Translations under genes and position numbers: made by a program
Assembly: GCA_022495995.1 (NCBI GenBank)
Contig: JAFEMH010002574.1
Span: forward strand, 248,001-312,000
Origin: Adenophora triphylla var. japonica
Taxonomy: Eukaryota > Streptophyta > Magnoliopsida > Asterales > Campanulaceae
Direction of reading: 5' to 3'
DNA length: 64,000 nt
The notes under the pieces: generated by a model
Told to the model about the DNA's origin: nothing
The model's database searches: none
What the model saw: the letters and a program-made list of their open reading frames with translations, nothing else
Shown: positions 24,417 through 35,501 of the stretch, one piece after another
How the letters are laid out: the number at the start of each line of letters is the position of its first letter
Position numbering within the stretch: position 1 is the stretch's first letter

Positions 24417-25118
24417 TAACTCCATGGTAGCCATGATTGGGAACAGCAGCGCGAAGCCTTTCGGCCCTCACCTCCCTTCAAGCTCATCAACATTGCCACT
24501 CAAAAACTGGGCCACCTTCTCTGGACCTGCCACCAGCTAGAAGGAAATAATCGAACAACTTGGTCTAACCCCTCGCATCCTAGAATCCAGAGTCAAAACA
24601 CATTCTGAGTCCATTTTCTTTGAATTTGAGTCTCTCGATTCATCTGATGGCCTTACGCCAGAAGATTACGAACTCATGGCTAATAATGTATTCCCATATG
24701 CTCTTAATGAAAGTTTCGACCTTTTCAAGTATCCTCTCTTTGCATCTTTAACAACTGATAAATTAACTAACACACAAACAATTAATAACGATTCACTTGA
24801 TAAAGAAGCAGACACATTAAACGAACAATACATTAAACACATCTTTAAGCATGTTGTTAAACGAGAGAAAAACCGGGCCCAAGCTCCGAGGAGGTTTTAA
24901 CCAAAGTGAATTTGGGGACTGCTGAAGAGCCAAAAGAGACGCAAATCGGAAGCTTCTTCACCGGCACTGAGCAAAATACATTGACTGCAATGCTCAAAGA
25001 ATTCGTAGACGTGTTCGCTTGGTCTTACCAAGACATGCCCGGCCTAGATCCAGCCATAGTGGAACATCGGATTCCCCTGAATCCCGAGGCTAAGCCCATC
25101 AAGTAAAAGTTACTTCGA
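24417..25118 (+). pseudogene. E4 linker and N-terminal edge of RT, cut by E5
   Basis: Frameshifted pieces of the pol linker, then ETQIGSFFTGTEQ, LKEFVDVFAWSYQDMPGLD and HRIPLNPEAKPIK, the usual lead-in to gypsy RT. A TAA follows where Gln is expected, then KLLR. E5 enters here, and the sequence continues IKPEWSLQVKEEIEK at 38700. Confidence 0.85.
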
Positions 25119-25521
25119 TGTAAGTACCCAAATACGGATCATCAAAATCCGTTAGAAGTTAACCGAAATCCGTTAACTGGCCCTTTCCAAGTTAACCGGA
25201 ACCCGTTAAACTCCCCGTTCTCAAGCCAACGAGACGTCCCGAGACTGCCCCGTGCATCCCAACGTCAAAGCGTACTCAACACACGTTATCACACGTAAAA
25301 GTACAGCTTTTCCCGAAAAACACACTTTCCGGCACTTTCCGGAGGCATTTCGGATATTTTCCGGACAGTTATTTAAAAAATAGATAAAATCGGGAATAAC
25401 GAGACGAAAACCCTAGCCTAGGTGAGTCACAGGGGCACGTGGCATGCATGCCAATGCCCTCCAATCAACATCAATCAAATTCCAAGGTGAAAAGACCAAA
25501 ATACCCCTGAGATTGAATGAC

Positions 25522-25654
25522 TGTCCGGCCGAACTGTTTTACCTGAAAAACCAGAATTGCCAACAAGTCCCCCAATTTTCCAATATACCAAAAAACCTCC
25601 CCAAATTGAAGAAGAGTCCGTCCGAACTGTTTTGCAAATTCACCCTATGAATAC
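25522..25654 (+). promoter_or_regulatory. E5 LTR dyads and TATA
   Basis: TGTCCGGCCGAAC at 25522-25534 and AGTCCGTCCGAACT at 25615-25628 are weakened versions of the E8 palindromes AGTCCGGCCGGACT and AGTCCGTCCGGACT. The TATA box is CTATGAATAC (25645-25654) here and CTATAAATAC in the 3' LTR. Confidence 0.6.
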
Positions 25655-26015
25655 AAGGGCTGTCAAACATTTCAAAAAAAAAAGAAAAACATGATCCCTC
25701 TTCACAAAACCCCACGGTCCAAACCAGTTCTAACCCTTCCTGAGCCCCATTTTGTCTTGATTTGCGTGAAAACCTCATTTTTCGACCAAACATGAACCAA
25801 ACAAACTCAAAACACCCTTTCAAATACCAAACCATATCCCATATACGTCAAACGAGCCAAAGGGTCAACCCTTATCCATAGGTAACACTCTCTCTCTCTC
25901 TAAACACTCGTTTTGCCTCGATTTACCCCAAGATCATCTTCTCTCCCGTAAGAGAAGTAATCTCGGGTTAAAACGGCATTCCGTCCCCGTTCTTTACGTT
26001 TATGTTATTTACAGT

Positions 26016-26640
26016 CTAGATCGTATGATCCGTTGATTCGCAACTTTACAGTCCGAACCGTTTGGTTCGTGATAGTCATTTAAAAAAAAATTCGGATCGT
26101 TTGATCCGTCAATATTGTCATTTAAATTATGCACCTTTACAAGTCCGAGTCGTTTGGCTCGTCGATCGCATCTTTAATGTCCGGATCGTTTGATTCCGTC
26201 GATACCGTATTTTAAATACTGTCATTTACAAGTCCGAGCCGTTTGGCTTGTGATAGTATTTATTTATCAAAGTTCGAGTCGCAAAACGACTCGTTGATCG
26301 CATCTCATTTAATGCCTTTTTTCATAAAATCACTAACAATGCAATGCCCGGTTCAAAACCGGAGTTCGTCATTCGAGCTCCTTTTCAAAACGCGCAAAAG
26401 TGACGTTTGGCATCCAAAAGATCATTTTTAAAACTCAAAACCCGACGTTTGACATTCAAAGGCTCTTTTCTTAAAAGTCAACGTTTGACACTCAAGCTAA
26501 AGACTCAAATTCGTAACTCGTACCTTTTTCCTAAAAAACCCCAAAACCAACGTTTGTCATTCAAACGCTCGCTTTTTCCAGAAATCATAAAATCAACGTT
26601 TGACATTCAAACCAAGATTAAGCTTGTCATTCAAGCCCCC
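26016..26640 (+). repeat. Array of short hairpins in E5 LTR
   Basis: At least six units have arms of 5-7 bp around a GTTT-type loop, for example CGAACCGTTTGGTTCG (26054-26069), CGGATCGTTTGATCCG (26093-26108), CGAGTCGTTTGGCTCG (26146-26161), at 26182-26198 and 26235-26250; one at 26275-26293 has CAAAA in the loop. They are followed by hairpins with a five-base loop such as CGTTTGTCATTCAAACG. Spacers are about 30-50 bp. The array lies downstream of the TATA box, so it should be in the transcript. Confidence 0.75.
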
Positions 26641-26787
26641 CTTTTCAAAAAATACAACACACACGCACACAATTTCGAGAAAGGTAGAAAGACTCGTCAT
26701 ACGAGGCATTTCGAGTGATCTCAACATACTCTTCCCGAAACGTAACGTGACCTCTGAACCTAACAATCTCTGGTCCTAAAAAGCCAT

Positions 26788-26960
26788 TTCCAAAGTTGGG
26801 CTCAAAATACAAAACGACACATTTTCAAAGCCATTTCCAATGTTTGGGCTCAAAATACAAAACGACACATTTTCAAAGCCATTTCCAAAGTTTGGGCTCA
26901 TAATACAAAACGATACATTTTTCAAAGCCATTCTCAACGTTTGGGCTCAAAATACAAAAC
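26788..26960 (+). repeat. 48-bp tandem repeat near E5 LTR end
   Basis: About four copies of a unit containing AAAGCCATTTCCAAAGTTTG and GGCTCAAAATACAAAACGA. The 3' LTR has the same array at 38429-38612. Confidence 0.85.
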
Positions 26961-27061
26961 CGCGTGGCGACTCCTCTCCTTCCCGAAATCGAGGTTCCAA
27001 ACCCGCGAAAGAAAACCGCTCACCGCGCCTTCCCGCACGCGCGCGATCCCGGGTAATTTCA

Positions 27062-27081
27062 CTTGGCGACTCCGCTGGGGA
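27062..27081 (+). other. E5 primer binding site
   Basis: CTTGGCGACTCCGCTGGGGA directly follows the LTR. It is the best match in the window to the Ogre/Tat primer site. Confidence 0.85.
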
Positions 27082-28368
27082 CAAGGATACTTTTTCAAAA
27101 CTGCCGTCGTTTCAAAAAGCATTCTGTGGGTCAAACTTTCGTTTACCCTTCCTCGTTTTTGTGAGTGTGTGTTGTTCAAAACATCGAATGGTTTTTTTTG
27201 AAGCAAGAAAAAATGTGTTGCATTTTCATCCAAAATCATAACATATTCATGCATTCCCGTTCATACTTGATTTTCATGCCATATTTTGAACTGCGCATAA
27301 ATTCTTTAAAACACATCTTGAAAATCTCTATTTTACTCAGAAAAGAATTTAGTGACCTCACACTACTTGCACTGCTGCCTCGGTACACCGCATGCTACGC
27401 GCACTTGCTGCCTCGGTACACTGCACACTACGACCCGTAACCCAGGATGACCGTTCAGTTGCAGCTCGATTGGTCTGTCAGACACCTTTCGAGCACGTAC
27501 GGGGTCGTCCCAAATAGCCCATCCTAGTCCATGTAAGTCATGCACTCTTTGTGTCACACTTCGTCCAAGACCCCGATTGGTTTTTAGCTTAGTACGTGTC
27601 ATAAAGCCTAAGTGTATGTTTTTTACGCCGGTTTCCCTCACAAGTCAAACTTAAAAGTTAAGACCGAAGGTCGTTCCCGACCCGAAGTCTTTAGCTTTTC
27701 AGCCTTGACTTTGACGCGGAGCCATGCCAAAAAACATACCCGAAGGTTCAAAGTGACACCGTGTCACTAAACCCTCAACATATGCACCATACCAGCCACA
27801 GCTTGGCCAACGCCAAAAGCTAAGGCCCCTCGCGCAAGCGAGTCAAGAGAGGTCATGCCGAAATTTCAGCACGATTTCTGCCTTAACTTAAGAACGTTGA
27901 CTTCGCTCGTGGCCCACGTGTCACATACGTTGTAAGTTTGCGTGACCAGCTAGCCTTAAGTTCACTTTTTTCCTTTGTCGGTGGAACTCACTTGCCTTAT
28001 AAGACCCTCGCTCGGGATTGTCCATCCCGGGAAGACGATTTACAGGTGAAAAACGAGGGGCTTATTAACGTAGTGACGAGATCCATTGATTAGAGCCTTA
28101 GGTTAGTTGCAAAAAAGAAGACACGATCTTTTCCAACCAATTAGGACTCTGAGAAAATACGTTTTAAGTAAACATTAATCGGTAACTGCACATTGCACTA
28201 GCCCAAAACCCTGAGCCAAATACCCTTTCCGAAGCCTAAACCCTGCCTTTCATTCCCTCCAGCGAGTAGAAAGTGGTTCAGAATTTCGGGCCGCCGCCGC
28301 AGTCACAGCATAACAAAGATCGCGACAGGTTCTTCGGTTCCCTCGGTTCCTTCGACGGACTCTCCGAT
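27082..28368 (+). other. E5 5' leader
   Basis: No gene. It shares with E4 and E8 the doubled GCTGCCTCGGTACAC block (27374-27425), a hairpin CTCGCGCAAGCGAG near 27828, and a polypurine-like CGAGGGGCTTAT near 28054. Confidence 0.65.
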
Positions 28369-29341
28369 ATGTCAAGCTCACCGAGAAATCGTGACGGAAC
28401 GGAACCCCACCACCGTAATGTATATGACATTGGAAGAAGCCATCCGGGCCTGTGAGGTTCACAAAAGGCAGAAAGAAGATCAGCAGAATTTCGTGGTACA
28501 GCTTCTGAATGAGCGAGGTATAGCAGCTATCCCCCAGCCAGACGGTACCTTTGTCCTGATCGAGGACGATGAGCCTTCCCGATCAATTCCTCAAACCTTC
28601 AACCAGGTTCCTCCCCCGCCAACTTACGGATTCCTTCGAACCAAGGAAACAGCCGACCCAGGCTTCATGTTGCCACCTCTCAAGGCACCCCTATCATATA
28701 CGGCCAAGCCAGTACTACTCCCATCACTCAGTATAACCAGTGCACCGCTGGACCATCTCAAACAGATGTCAATATCCTCCAATACCCTCTCAGGATCAAC
28801 CCATTGCCTATACACGAACCTCAAAACACCGGGGACAAACCCCGATACAGTCCAGAAAAGGTCCCCATATATCCACATATATCAAGCCTCCCACCTCCAA
28901 TTACTGCCGCTCATATGGCAGCACCCGGCATCGAGCCTCAAAGTCCACCACTGGACCCAGCCCTAGCCTAGATGGTCGAATAGATGAAAGACTTGAAGGC
29001 CAGTATAAGCTGCTCAAAGCAAGAAACACTCAGATCCACAGATCCGGGAATGGTCACGCCTCTCCCTGCCAAGTTCAGAATGCCGGAAATGGATCGATTC
29101 GACGGTACCGAATGTCCACAGACACATGTTGACACCTACGTTCTCGGCATGAGAGCGAAAGGAGCAACCCTTCAGCAAATGGCCGATCACTTCCAGCATA
29201 CGCTCAAGAGTTCAGCGTTACGATGGTTCCTAAGGGTCAAGCCTACAGATCGCCATACCTGGGATCAGATCAGCAATATCTTCCTAGAGCGGTATAGATC
29301 CAACCTAGAGTGGGAAACAAGTCGTGAGGACTTAATCACCA
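28369..29341 (+). pseudogene. gag: E5 gag, N-terminal part and core start
   Basis: The start MSSSPRNRDG matches the E8 gag start. A frameshift near 28405 leads to MTLEEAIRACEVHKRQKE, a coil like that of E8. A Pro-rich linker, another frameshift near 28960, then the gag core: PLPAKFRMPEMDRFDGTEC, THVDTYVLGMRAKGATLQQM, SSALRWFLRVKP, WDQISNIFLERYRSN. It stops at 29341, inside the segment SREDLIT, where S1 is inserted. Confidence 0.85.
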
Positions 29342-30955
29342 TGTTGAGGTCGAAACCTAACGGTTTATTTAATATTCGCAAGCGCACGGGCTATTGCAAT
29401 ATAGCGGATGCAAGTACGGGTCGACCCCACAGAGACAGGGTTTACTTAGGAATTATTTTTGTCTTTATTAAAATTATAGAATAGATTGGGGGAGATAAAG
29501 ATTGGTTTTTGGAAATAGAAAGAAACATATACAGAAAATACTTTAATTAAAACTTTATAAAATGAAGCATTCTCGGGATTGGAAATCATGCACATAATTT
29601 GTTCATCAAATAGTCATTGTCTTAGGAAATAAAGGTTTTCATAAAAATCAAGGATGGTATGTTAGGCCGACACTACTTCTGGTTAAGACAGTAGTGTTTG
29701 TATTCTTCACTAATTATGTCCTAACTGTTTGAGATTTCCGTTTATGGTACTCCCGCCCTGTCACAAACGGGCATTCCGACTTATCTCTAGCTGACCATAA
29801 TTAGTAAGAATCCATTAAGAACGAGAGTCAACATACTTTCCATTAAAGGAACATCCCTAGGCCGTTGAACTACTTTCGTGATCAATGAAACCCAGTTTCT
29901 TTATATGGTTCCGTCAATCGAGATTCTCCGCTAGGTCCTTCTCTCAATTGACTGAATCATACAAGTTGGACATCTCCAAAATGTAAGACATTTAGAGATT
30001 GATATAAAGAAATTGTTTAGATGAAGATAGAAGACAAGACTTTCACATTTTAAGATGATGAACAGTTATGCTTTGAGTTTCCAACCCCAAGAATAAGGGG
30101 GATTACTCACTAGCCATGTAAAACAGATAAGCAATTATAATAAGAATAGAGTAAGAGAAACTTATGAGAGATGAATGGCTGGAAATAATGCTTCACTTTA
30201 TTGCTTCTTGTCCAAAGGAACTTCAAGAACAAAATAGACTTGAATCTTCAAAGGATCTTTGGAAAGTAATGTAATAAGTACTTGTATCTAATTTCTAACA
30301 ATATCTGATGAAAATACTATAAAAATTCAGTATATAAGACTGAGTACAAGAGGTCTTTTTATAATGGGGAGGGAACTCTTCAAGAAGGTGCCTCCAAAAG
30401 GTGCCTTTTAAATCTGCAGACGCGACTTGCACGGCCGAGTCAAGGATTTTGCACGGCCGTGCTCCCTTGGCGCCAATTTTGGATTTTTTAAAAGGCCAAG
30501 TGCACGGCCGCTCCACTTCTGCTGCACGGTCGCTCTGAAGGCTAACACAGCCGACCACTTCTGAAGGCTAACACGGTCGCTCTGAAGGCTAACACGGCCG
30601 ATCACTTTTCAAGACACGGCCACTCTGCGCATTGGGGCCAAAAATGGCCTAAAAATGGCCAAGTGCATGGCCGCTCCATCTTGGCTGCACGGCTGCTCTG
30701 TCTGAATTTTGGCTTGTGTGTTTGTTTTGTTTGTTGCTCCTCCATGCCTTTGCATCAAAGTGTCCAAGCATCTTTTTTATCATAAAATAGACTCCAAAAC
30801 TTGTCTAAAATGCATAGTGTATACCAAAAAGCATAAAATCTAATAAATATGAAAAAGGAACTAAAATATACTAAAAATGAGATGAAAATGATAATTTAAC
30901 TAAGTAAAAGTATATATAAACTTAGGATAAATGACTATATAATAGTCACTTATCA
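29342..30955 (-). mobile_element. S1: Athila-like solo LTR
   Basis: On the minus strand it starts TGATAAGTGACTATTATATA and ends CTCAACA. TSD CACCA is present at 29337-29341 and 30956-30960. There is no internal region, primer site or second LTR, so it is a solo LTR left by recombination. The ending, with TCGACCCGTACTTGCATC and AGCCCGTGCGCTTGC, is of a type I associate with Athila-like LTRs. The E5 gag frame rejoins exactly when it is removed (DLIT + TEQKTDESVGEFYKRW). Confidence 0.85.
30354..30690 (-). promoter_or_regulatory. S1 TATA box and CACGGCCG cluster
   Basis: On the minus strand the TATA box TATAAAAAGA lies at about 30354-30363. 5' of it is a cluster of eight or so CACGGCCG-type sites between 30429 and 30690, including the perfect palindrome GCACGGCCGTGC at 30451-30462. 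Most of the others are half sites or decayed. Confidence 0.65.
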
Positions 30956-30960
30956 CACCA

Positions 30961-31360
30961 CCGAGCAGAAAACAGATGAAAGCGTCGGAGAATTCTACAA
31001 GAGGTGGAGTTGAAAACTCTCCGAAATTATGGAACCACTCTCTAAAGATGAACAGATGCGGATTTTCAAGTCCTGCTTGAGGTCGTCCATCAGAACGCTC
31101 ATCAGCCATCACTTCTTCCCAGATCTCCGAGCCATGGTCAATGCCGGCCACAGTTCGAAAAAGGATCTCAAGGAAAAAGCGCCGCGGTGCGCCGTGCATA
31201 CTGAATCGGCCAGCCTACATTCAATCCCGCACCGGCCCCCGACAAAGGGAAAGATACGGCTGTCAACTACATCCATCAGGGACAGCAGTCGGGCAGTAGA
31301 AACTCAGCCCCGCAGAGCAACAACTCCTCCACGAAGCAGCCTTCCGTACACTTCGACAAG
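30961..31360 (+). pseudogene. gag: E5 gag core, C-terminal half
   Basis: It continues the core after S1: TEQKTDESVGEFYKRW, a TGA, then KLSEIMEPLSKDEQMRIFKS and SHHFFPDL. The Gln/Ser-rich linker is frameshifted near 31190 and 31360. It lines up with the matching part of the E1 gag (NESFAKFARRWRLKLTEIF). Confidence 0.85.
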
Positions 31361-32743
31361 TTGGATATGCCTCTGAGTAAGATGCTGAAAGGACTAATCA
31401 AGGAAGGCCTCCTCAAGCCTGTTGAAAACTACAAACCCAGGAATCCCGTAATCAACGCTGATAAAAGCAAATACTGTGCCTTCCACCAGTATCATGGGCA
31501 CACAACTGACAACTGCGTGGGGTTACAGTACGAGATCCAGAATTTGATAGAGGAAGGAAAATTGAAGCATCCCCGTGGACCTAATACAGTCAGAAACCCT
31601 TTTCCGAACAACAACAGTGTGAACTCCATCGAGTGGGTGCCAAAGAAGATTGCCACAGAGCCAGTTCCTCTGCCTCTTCCAGCCAGGTCCTCATCAAACA
31701 TCCACATCAGTTACGATGTATGTGACTGCTCTGAATGCCTTGAGTACGAGTTCCAAGACATGATCAGGGGTGATTCTCCTAGAAAGCAGAAGAAAAATTC
31801 TTCTCAGCAGAAACTGAAAGAAAGATATGAAGCTGGAGACACCAGTGTGGGTACACTCGGAGAGCCATTCGGGAAGTTCGATTACTATGTACTCTACTCC
31901 AGCCAGTCCTCCCTTCCTTCAAGCCATGCAGCTTTAGAGCAGACAGGGGTGGGAAAGCCAAAAAATCCTGCTGACACCGAAGTTCAGGGCTCAGGACACT
32001 GGAATGCCTCAAATTTTGGCAACCTTACCGCCAGCCAGAAGCCTAATCCCCCGCGGTATCAGCCAAGGTACAATTTGCCCAACTTCAGAGCATGGGCCGG
32101 CAAAGGAAAGTCAAAGTCAACTTGGCACTCGCACTCAATCAACGTGCTGACCAAGGGTGGCCACCGCCATAAGCTACCTCGACACAATCTCGAGGCACCA
32201 CCAAAAGCTTTGCCTCTTAAGAGAAAGACAGGAAACGGATGGCTCGATGACTCTCCCTCTCCAGAAAGAGATCAGATCTACGATTCCCGACTGTATGGCA
32301 GCATGCTCACCTTCTGTGATGAAGACCTGCTGAAAGGGGCCTCGAGGCACAACGAAGCTTTGTACATCACTCTCCAGCTCAACACTATCTCCCTCCCTGG
32401 GGTATTGGTAGACAATGGATCAGCAGTCAATGTCCTCCCTCTCAGCATGATGCAAGCCCTACGCATCAATGAAGGCCACATGATCCCATCTGCCCGAACT
32501 ATCAAAGCCTATGACAAAACGTCTCGTCCCATCCTGGGAACGGTGACTCTGGAGCTCTGGTTCGAAACCCAAATGGTGCCAGCAGAATTCCACGTGATGG
32601 ACATCCCGTCCGAATTTACAGCTCTGCTGGGACGCCCATGGCTACACCACATGAAAGCCATAGCCTCCACTCTCCATCAGTGCATCCAGTTCATCAACTG
32701 GCAAGGAGATCTCGAAGTCATCAGAGGGGACAGTTTCTCATAG
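31361..32743 (+). CDS. E5 gag knuckle, linker and protease 1 (open frame fragment)
   Basis: A 460-codon frame without stops; its first Met is internal to the original polyprotein. It has LSKMLKGLIKEGLLKP, a knuckle CAFHQYHGHTTDNC (about residue 50), the linker CDCSECLEYEFQDMIRGD and KERYEAGDTSVGTLGE (shared with E4), then an aspartic protease domain in the last 140 residues: LYITLQLNTISLPGVLVDNG, SAVNVLPLSMMQAL, ALLGRPWLHHMKAIASTLHQ. The active site reads D-N-G-S, the form usual in Tat proteases. E4 lacks this protease. Confidence 0.85.
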   Translation: MDMPLSKMLKGLIKEGLLKPVENYKPRNPVINADKSKYCAFHQYHGHTTDNCVGLQYEIQNLIEEGKLKHPRGPNTVRNPFPNNNSVNSIEWVPKKIATEPVPLPLPARSSSNIHISYDVCDCSECLEYEFQDMIRGDSPRKQKKNSSQQKLKERYEAGDTSVGTLGEPFGKFDYYVLYSSQSSLPSSHAALEQTGVGKPKNPADTEVQGSGHWNASNFGNLTASQKPNPPRYQPRYNLPNFRAWAGKGKSKSTWHSHSINVLTKGGHRHKLPRHNLEAPPKALPLKRKTGNGWLDDSPSPERDQIYDSRLYGSMLTFCDEDLLKGASRHNEALYITLQLNTISLPGVLVDNGSAVNVLPLSMMQALRINEGHMIPSARTIKAYDKTSRPILGTVTLELWFETQMVPAEFHVMDIPSEFTALLGRPWLHHMKAIASTLHQCIQFINWQGDLEVIRGDSFS

Positions 32744-32756
32744 GGAATGAAGCCGA

Positions 32757-34180
32757 AATGCCGATCAAGCGTGCCCGCAGCCAGGCACCTGGGTTACCTC
32801 CTGCAAGCCGACCAAGGGACTATCGGGGAAAATCTCATCAGAATCCCTCAGAGTCCGGAGGTGCTAACTCTGCCAACGTCCTCGAACAGGCAGATCCTGA
32901 AGCAGTCAGATTCATCAAGTTCAACTGCCGTTTCCGAAACTTGGATGCAGACTGGAAAGAAACCCTGAGCATCGCGATGGTACGGGCACACAAACCCCCT
33001 GTCTCCAATCAAAGATTTGTCAGCATCCTTCAAGCCAACTCTCTGGCCCCACCAGGCGAAGAAATCTTCGTTATAAAGGTCAACAAGCATCGTCACACTC
33101 GTGATGAATATATGGCAGTCATCTGGGATGTCCTACACGAGGAATTTCCCATCGAGCCACTCTTCTCAAGCGAAGGGCATGATGTTTTTGTAGCAGCTCC
33201 AGCTTCACAGCAGGATGCGAGACGTCCTTACATCTGGGTTGAGCCGTCAGTCGACAACGAATCAGGACTCTCTGGAGTCGAAGACGCGGCAGATTCGCAG
33301 GAAGATCCTTACATACATATGCTCAGTTTCGAGGACGGCACCAGTTCCGACGAGGTCACCTACGATGAGGGCTCCAATACTATGGAAATTGTCAAGCTCA
33401 ACGTCTAGTATAGGCAGTTATTCGGCAAGTGGAAACAACTGGTTGACACGACAAAGAACCCTTCTGACCGTGTAACTAACGACGACTTCGTCAACATTAT
33501 CTTTTCCAGATATCCCGATGATACCAAGGATCCGGTCCTTATTATCAGATTCTACAATGCCAAAGTTACCCTCGACGATTGCCTGCTCATGGTAAACGAG
33601 GCTCTGGCCAAGCGAGCTCAAAGCTCATCATCACTTCCAATTACCAGCCCCAGTGGCAACCGGCCCGTGCCGTCAGTCAAACTTACAGCCAAGAGCGTCG
33701 TCAAGGCCAAAAGCATCAACGAAGGAGACATAACTCCCTAACTTGCTACAAATCAGATCAACCTCGAGAACACTTCCAGCAGCCACCCTGAGAACATATG
33801 TGAGATTCTTCCCCGCAAGACAAATCAAGCTTCCGAAGAAAGGAATGATCACCTCAGCATCAACATGCTCAAGTTCGACCCTGCTCCCAGCCATCACGGC
33901 CACGGATTCAGGCATCCCGCCAGCAAACTGCTAGCTCTAATAGACTTGGCTATCCAGCGAGATCACGAGACCATCAACATCGCAGAATTCAATACCCCCG
34001 TGGGTTTAATCAAACAGATATGGGCAAACTTCTTGGTAACTGAGATCAAGGAAGGCCGCATGGAATGTCCCAGCACGACTTCCTTCGTCAATATAATCTA
34101 AGTGTTTCCGCCATTCGGGGATTTGGATGTGATTATAGTTCTAGACACCAGTCAGACGCGCGCGCACCTATGGAGATTGT
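32757..34180 (+). pseudogene. E5 unrecognised coding region between the two proteases
   Basis: One frame runs almost throughout with only a few stops (TAG about 33406, TAA about 33739, TAA about 34099). Composition is acidic, with segments such as FIKFNCRFRNLDADWKETL, EEIFVIKVNKHRHTRDEY and YIHMLSFEDGTSSDEVTYDE. A downstream part reads FGKWKQLVDTTKNPSDRV and LLALIDLAIQRDHETIN. I do not recognise a family. The long open frame shows it was coding. It lies in a block absent from E4. Confidence 0.55.
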
Positions 34181-35501
34181 TTAGCTCTCGCAAGGAAAGT
34201 CCTCCTGGAACTAGCTGCTCAAGAGAACTGCCTCTGGGATGAGAACCAAGCTCAGAAGACTCACAGGGACCAAGCCCTTAAAACGTCACAAGCAGCTTCA
34301 GACAGAAAGCTAGAGGCTACTCTAGACCAATTCGACCTCAAAGGTTTTGCCCACGGCAACTTCCTGGACTACCATCGCTTCTCATCAAACCCCCTCTGGC
34401 AAGGGAGGGCGGTCAATGGTCCCGACAACCTAGGAGATGGAATGGCACAGCACAAGGAATACCTAGCCAAACAGCATGAAGAATAAAAGCAGTTATCTCC
34501 CTGAGAAAAGCAAGTCCTCTGTGAAAGCGACGACAAAGACGATGAAATCATTCTCTTCCAAGCCGGTCGTGAAGTCAACAAAATCGGAATCCCAAAGGTC
34601 CTGGGAGGGTGGGAGCGGATCATTTCCGCTCTCAAGTTAAAAGGCCAACTGAAGGAGGAATGTCTATTCAAAAAGAAAAGAAAAATGGAAATACATCTCC
34701 AGCAACTACTCAAGGAGATTCCACAGACTACGGCATTCGTTTACAGAAACGATCAGCTGGGACAGCAGCCAGTTACATGGGCAGACGTTCAGGAAGCCGT
34801 GTACTCACCTTCCGACATACCCGCCACTCAGTTAAAGCAGAAGAGAAAGCTCTCCCCAATGGAAGTTTATCTAGACTGCCGCATACAGTTCAAGGAAGCA
34901 CTGGCTATTCTCACGTGGGAAGAAACGCAAGCACTAACTCTCGATGTAGGCTCTACTGCAAGAGAGCTAATTTGGGATAAAAGTGGAGGAAAATTAGCAA
35001 ACCATGACTATCGCCTAACCCAACTCCAGAATGCCCTGAGCATGCTTAGCAAGAAGGAAAGAAGTGCGGTATACCGTGAAGAGATCAAAGAGACCGTTCG
35101 CTTGAACCAAGAACTCTCTAACCTCCCCAGAGGGTCAGCAATGCACAGTTCAGTCTTGGCAACCACTGTTGCACACTGACATTCGAACAGCTGCGGCAAA
35201 CCATAGACTCCCTCCCCGCGAAGGCACCCAAACCAGTATCCTGGGACAGAATCCGAAAAGCTGTCGAAGCCCCCGGGAATACATCTACAGTCAACGAATT
35301 GAGAGAGGACATATGGCCCTATGCTTCGAGAAATCCTCCTCTGACTATGGCTCGGCTCGTCGCGCGAATTGCTCGTAAGGTACCAAGCCTGATGTCAGCG
35401 TCCTGACCCGATCGGGTCAAATCCATATATTACCACCCAAGGCCACCAAAAAGCCAACGGAGCCAGAACCGCAACCCGGCCTGCCCAAAGACACAAGTTC
35501 C
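34181..35501 (+). pseudogene. E5 unrecognised coding region, second part
   Basis: Shorter pieces in several frames; the longest open part is 34685-35179 (VTWADVQEAVYS, TWEETQALTLD, SKKERSAVYREEIKETVRLN; helical, charged). Near 35215 comes PVSWDRIRKAVEAPGNTSTVN with WPYASRNPPLT, which matches SWDEIRTATNG and WPYAKQGPPMT of E4 at about 22660-22820. The segment PV(S/T)W..(I/V)..AV therefore occurs twice in E5. Function unknown. Confidence 0.5.

Larger units (their letters stand above)
25119..27061 (+). repeat. E5 5' LTR, 1943 bp
   Basis: It pairs with 36731-38695. It contains two dyads, a decayed TATA box, a hairpin array and four copies of a 48-bp repeat near its 3' end. Confidence 0.93.
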
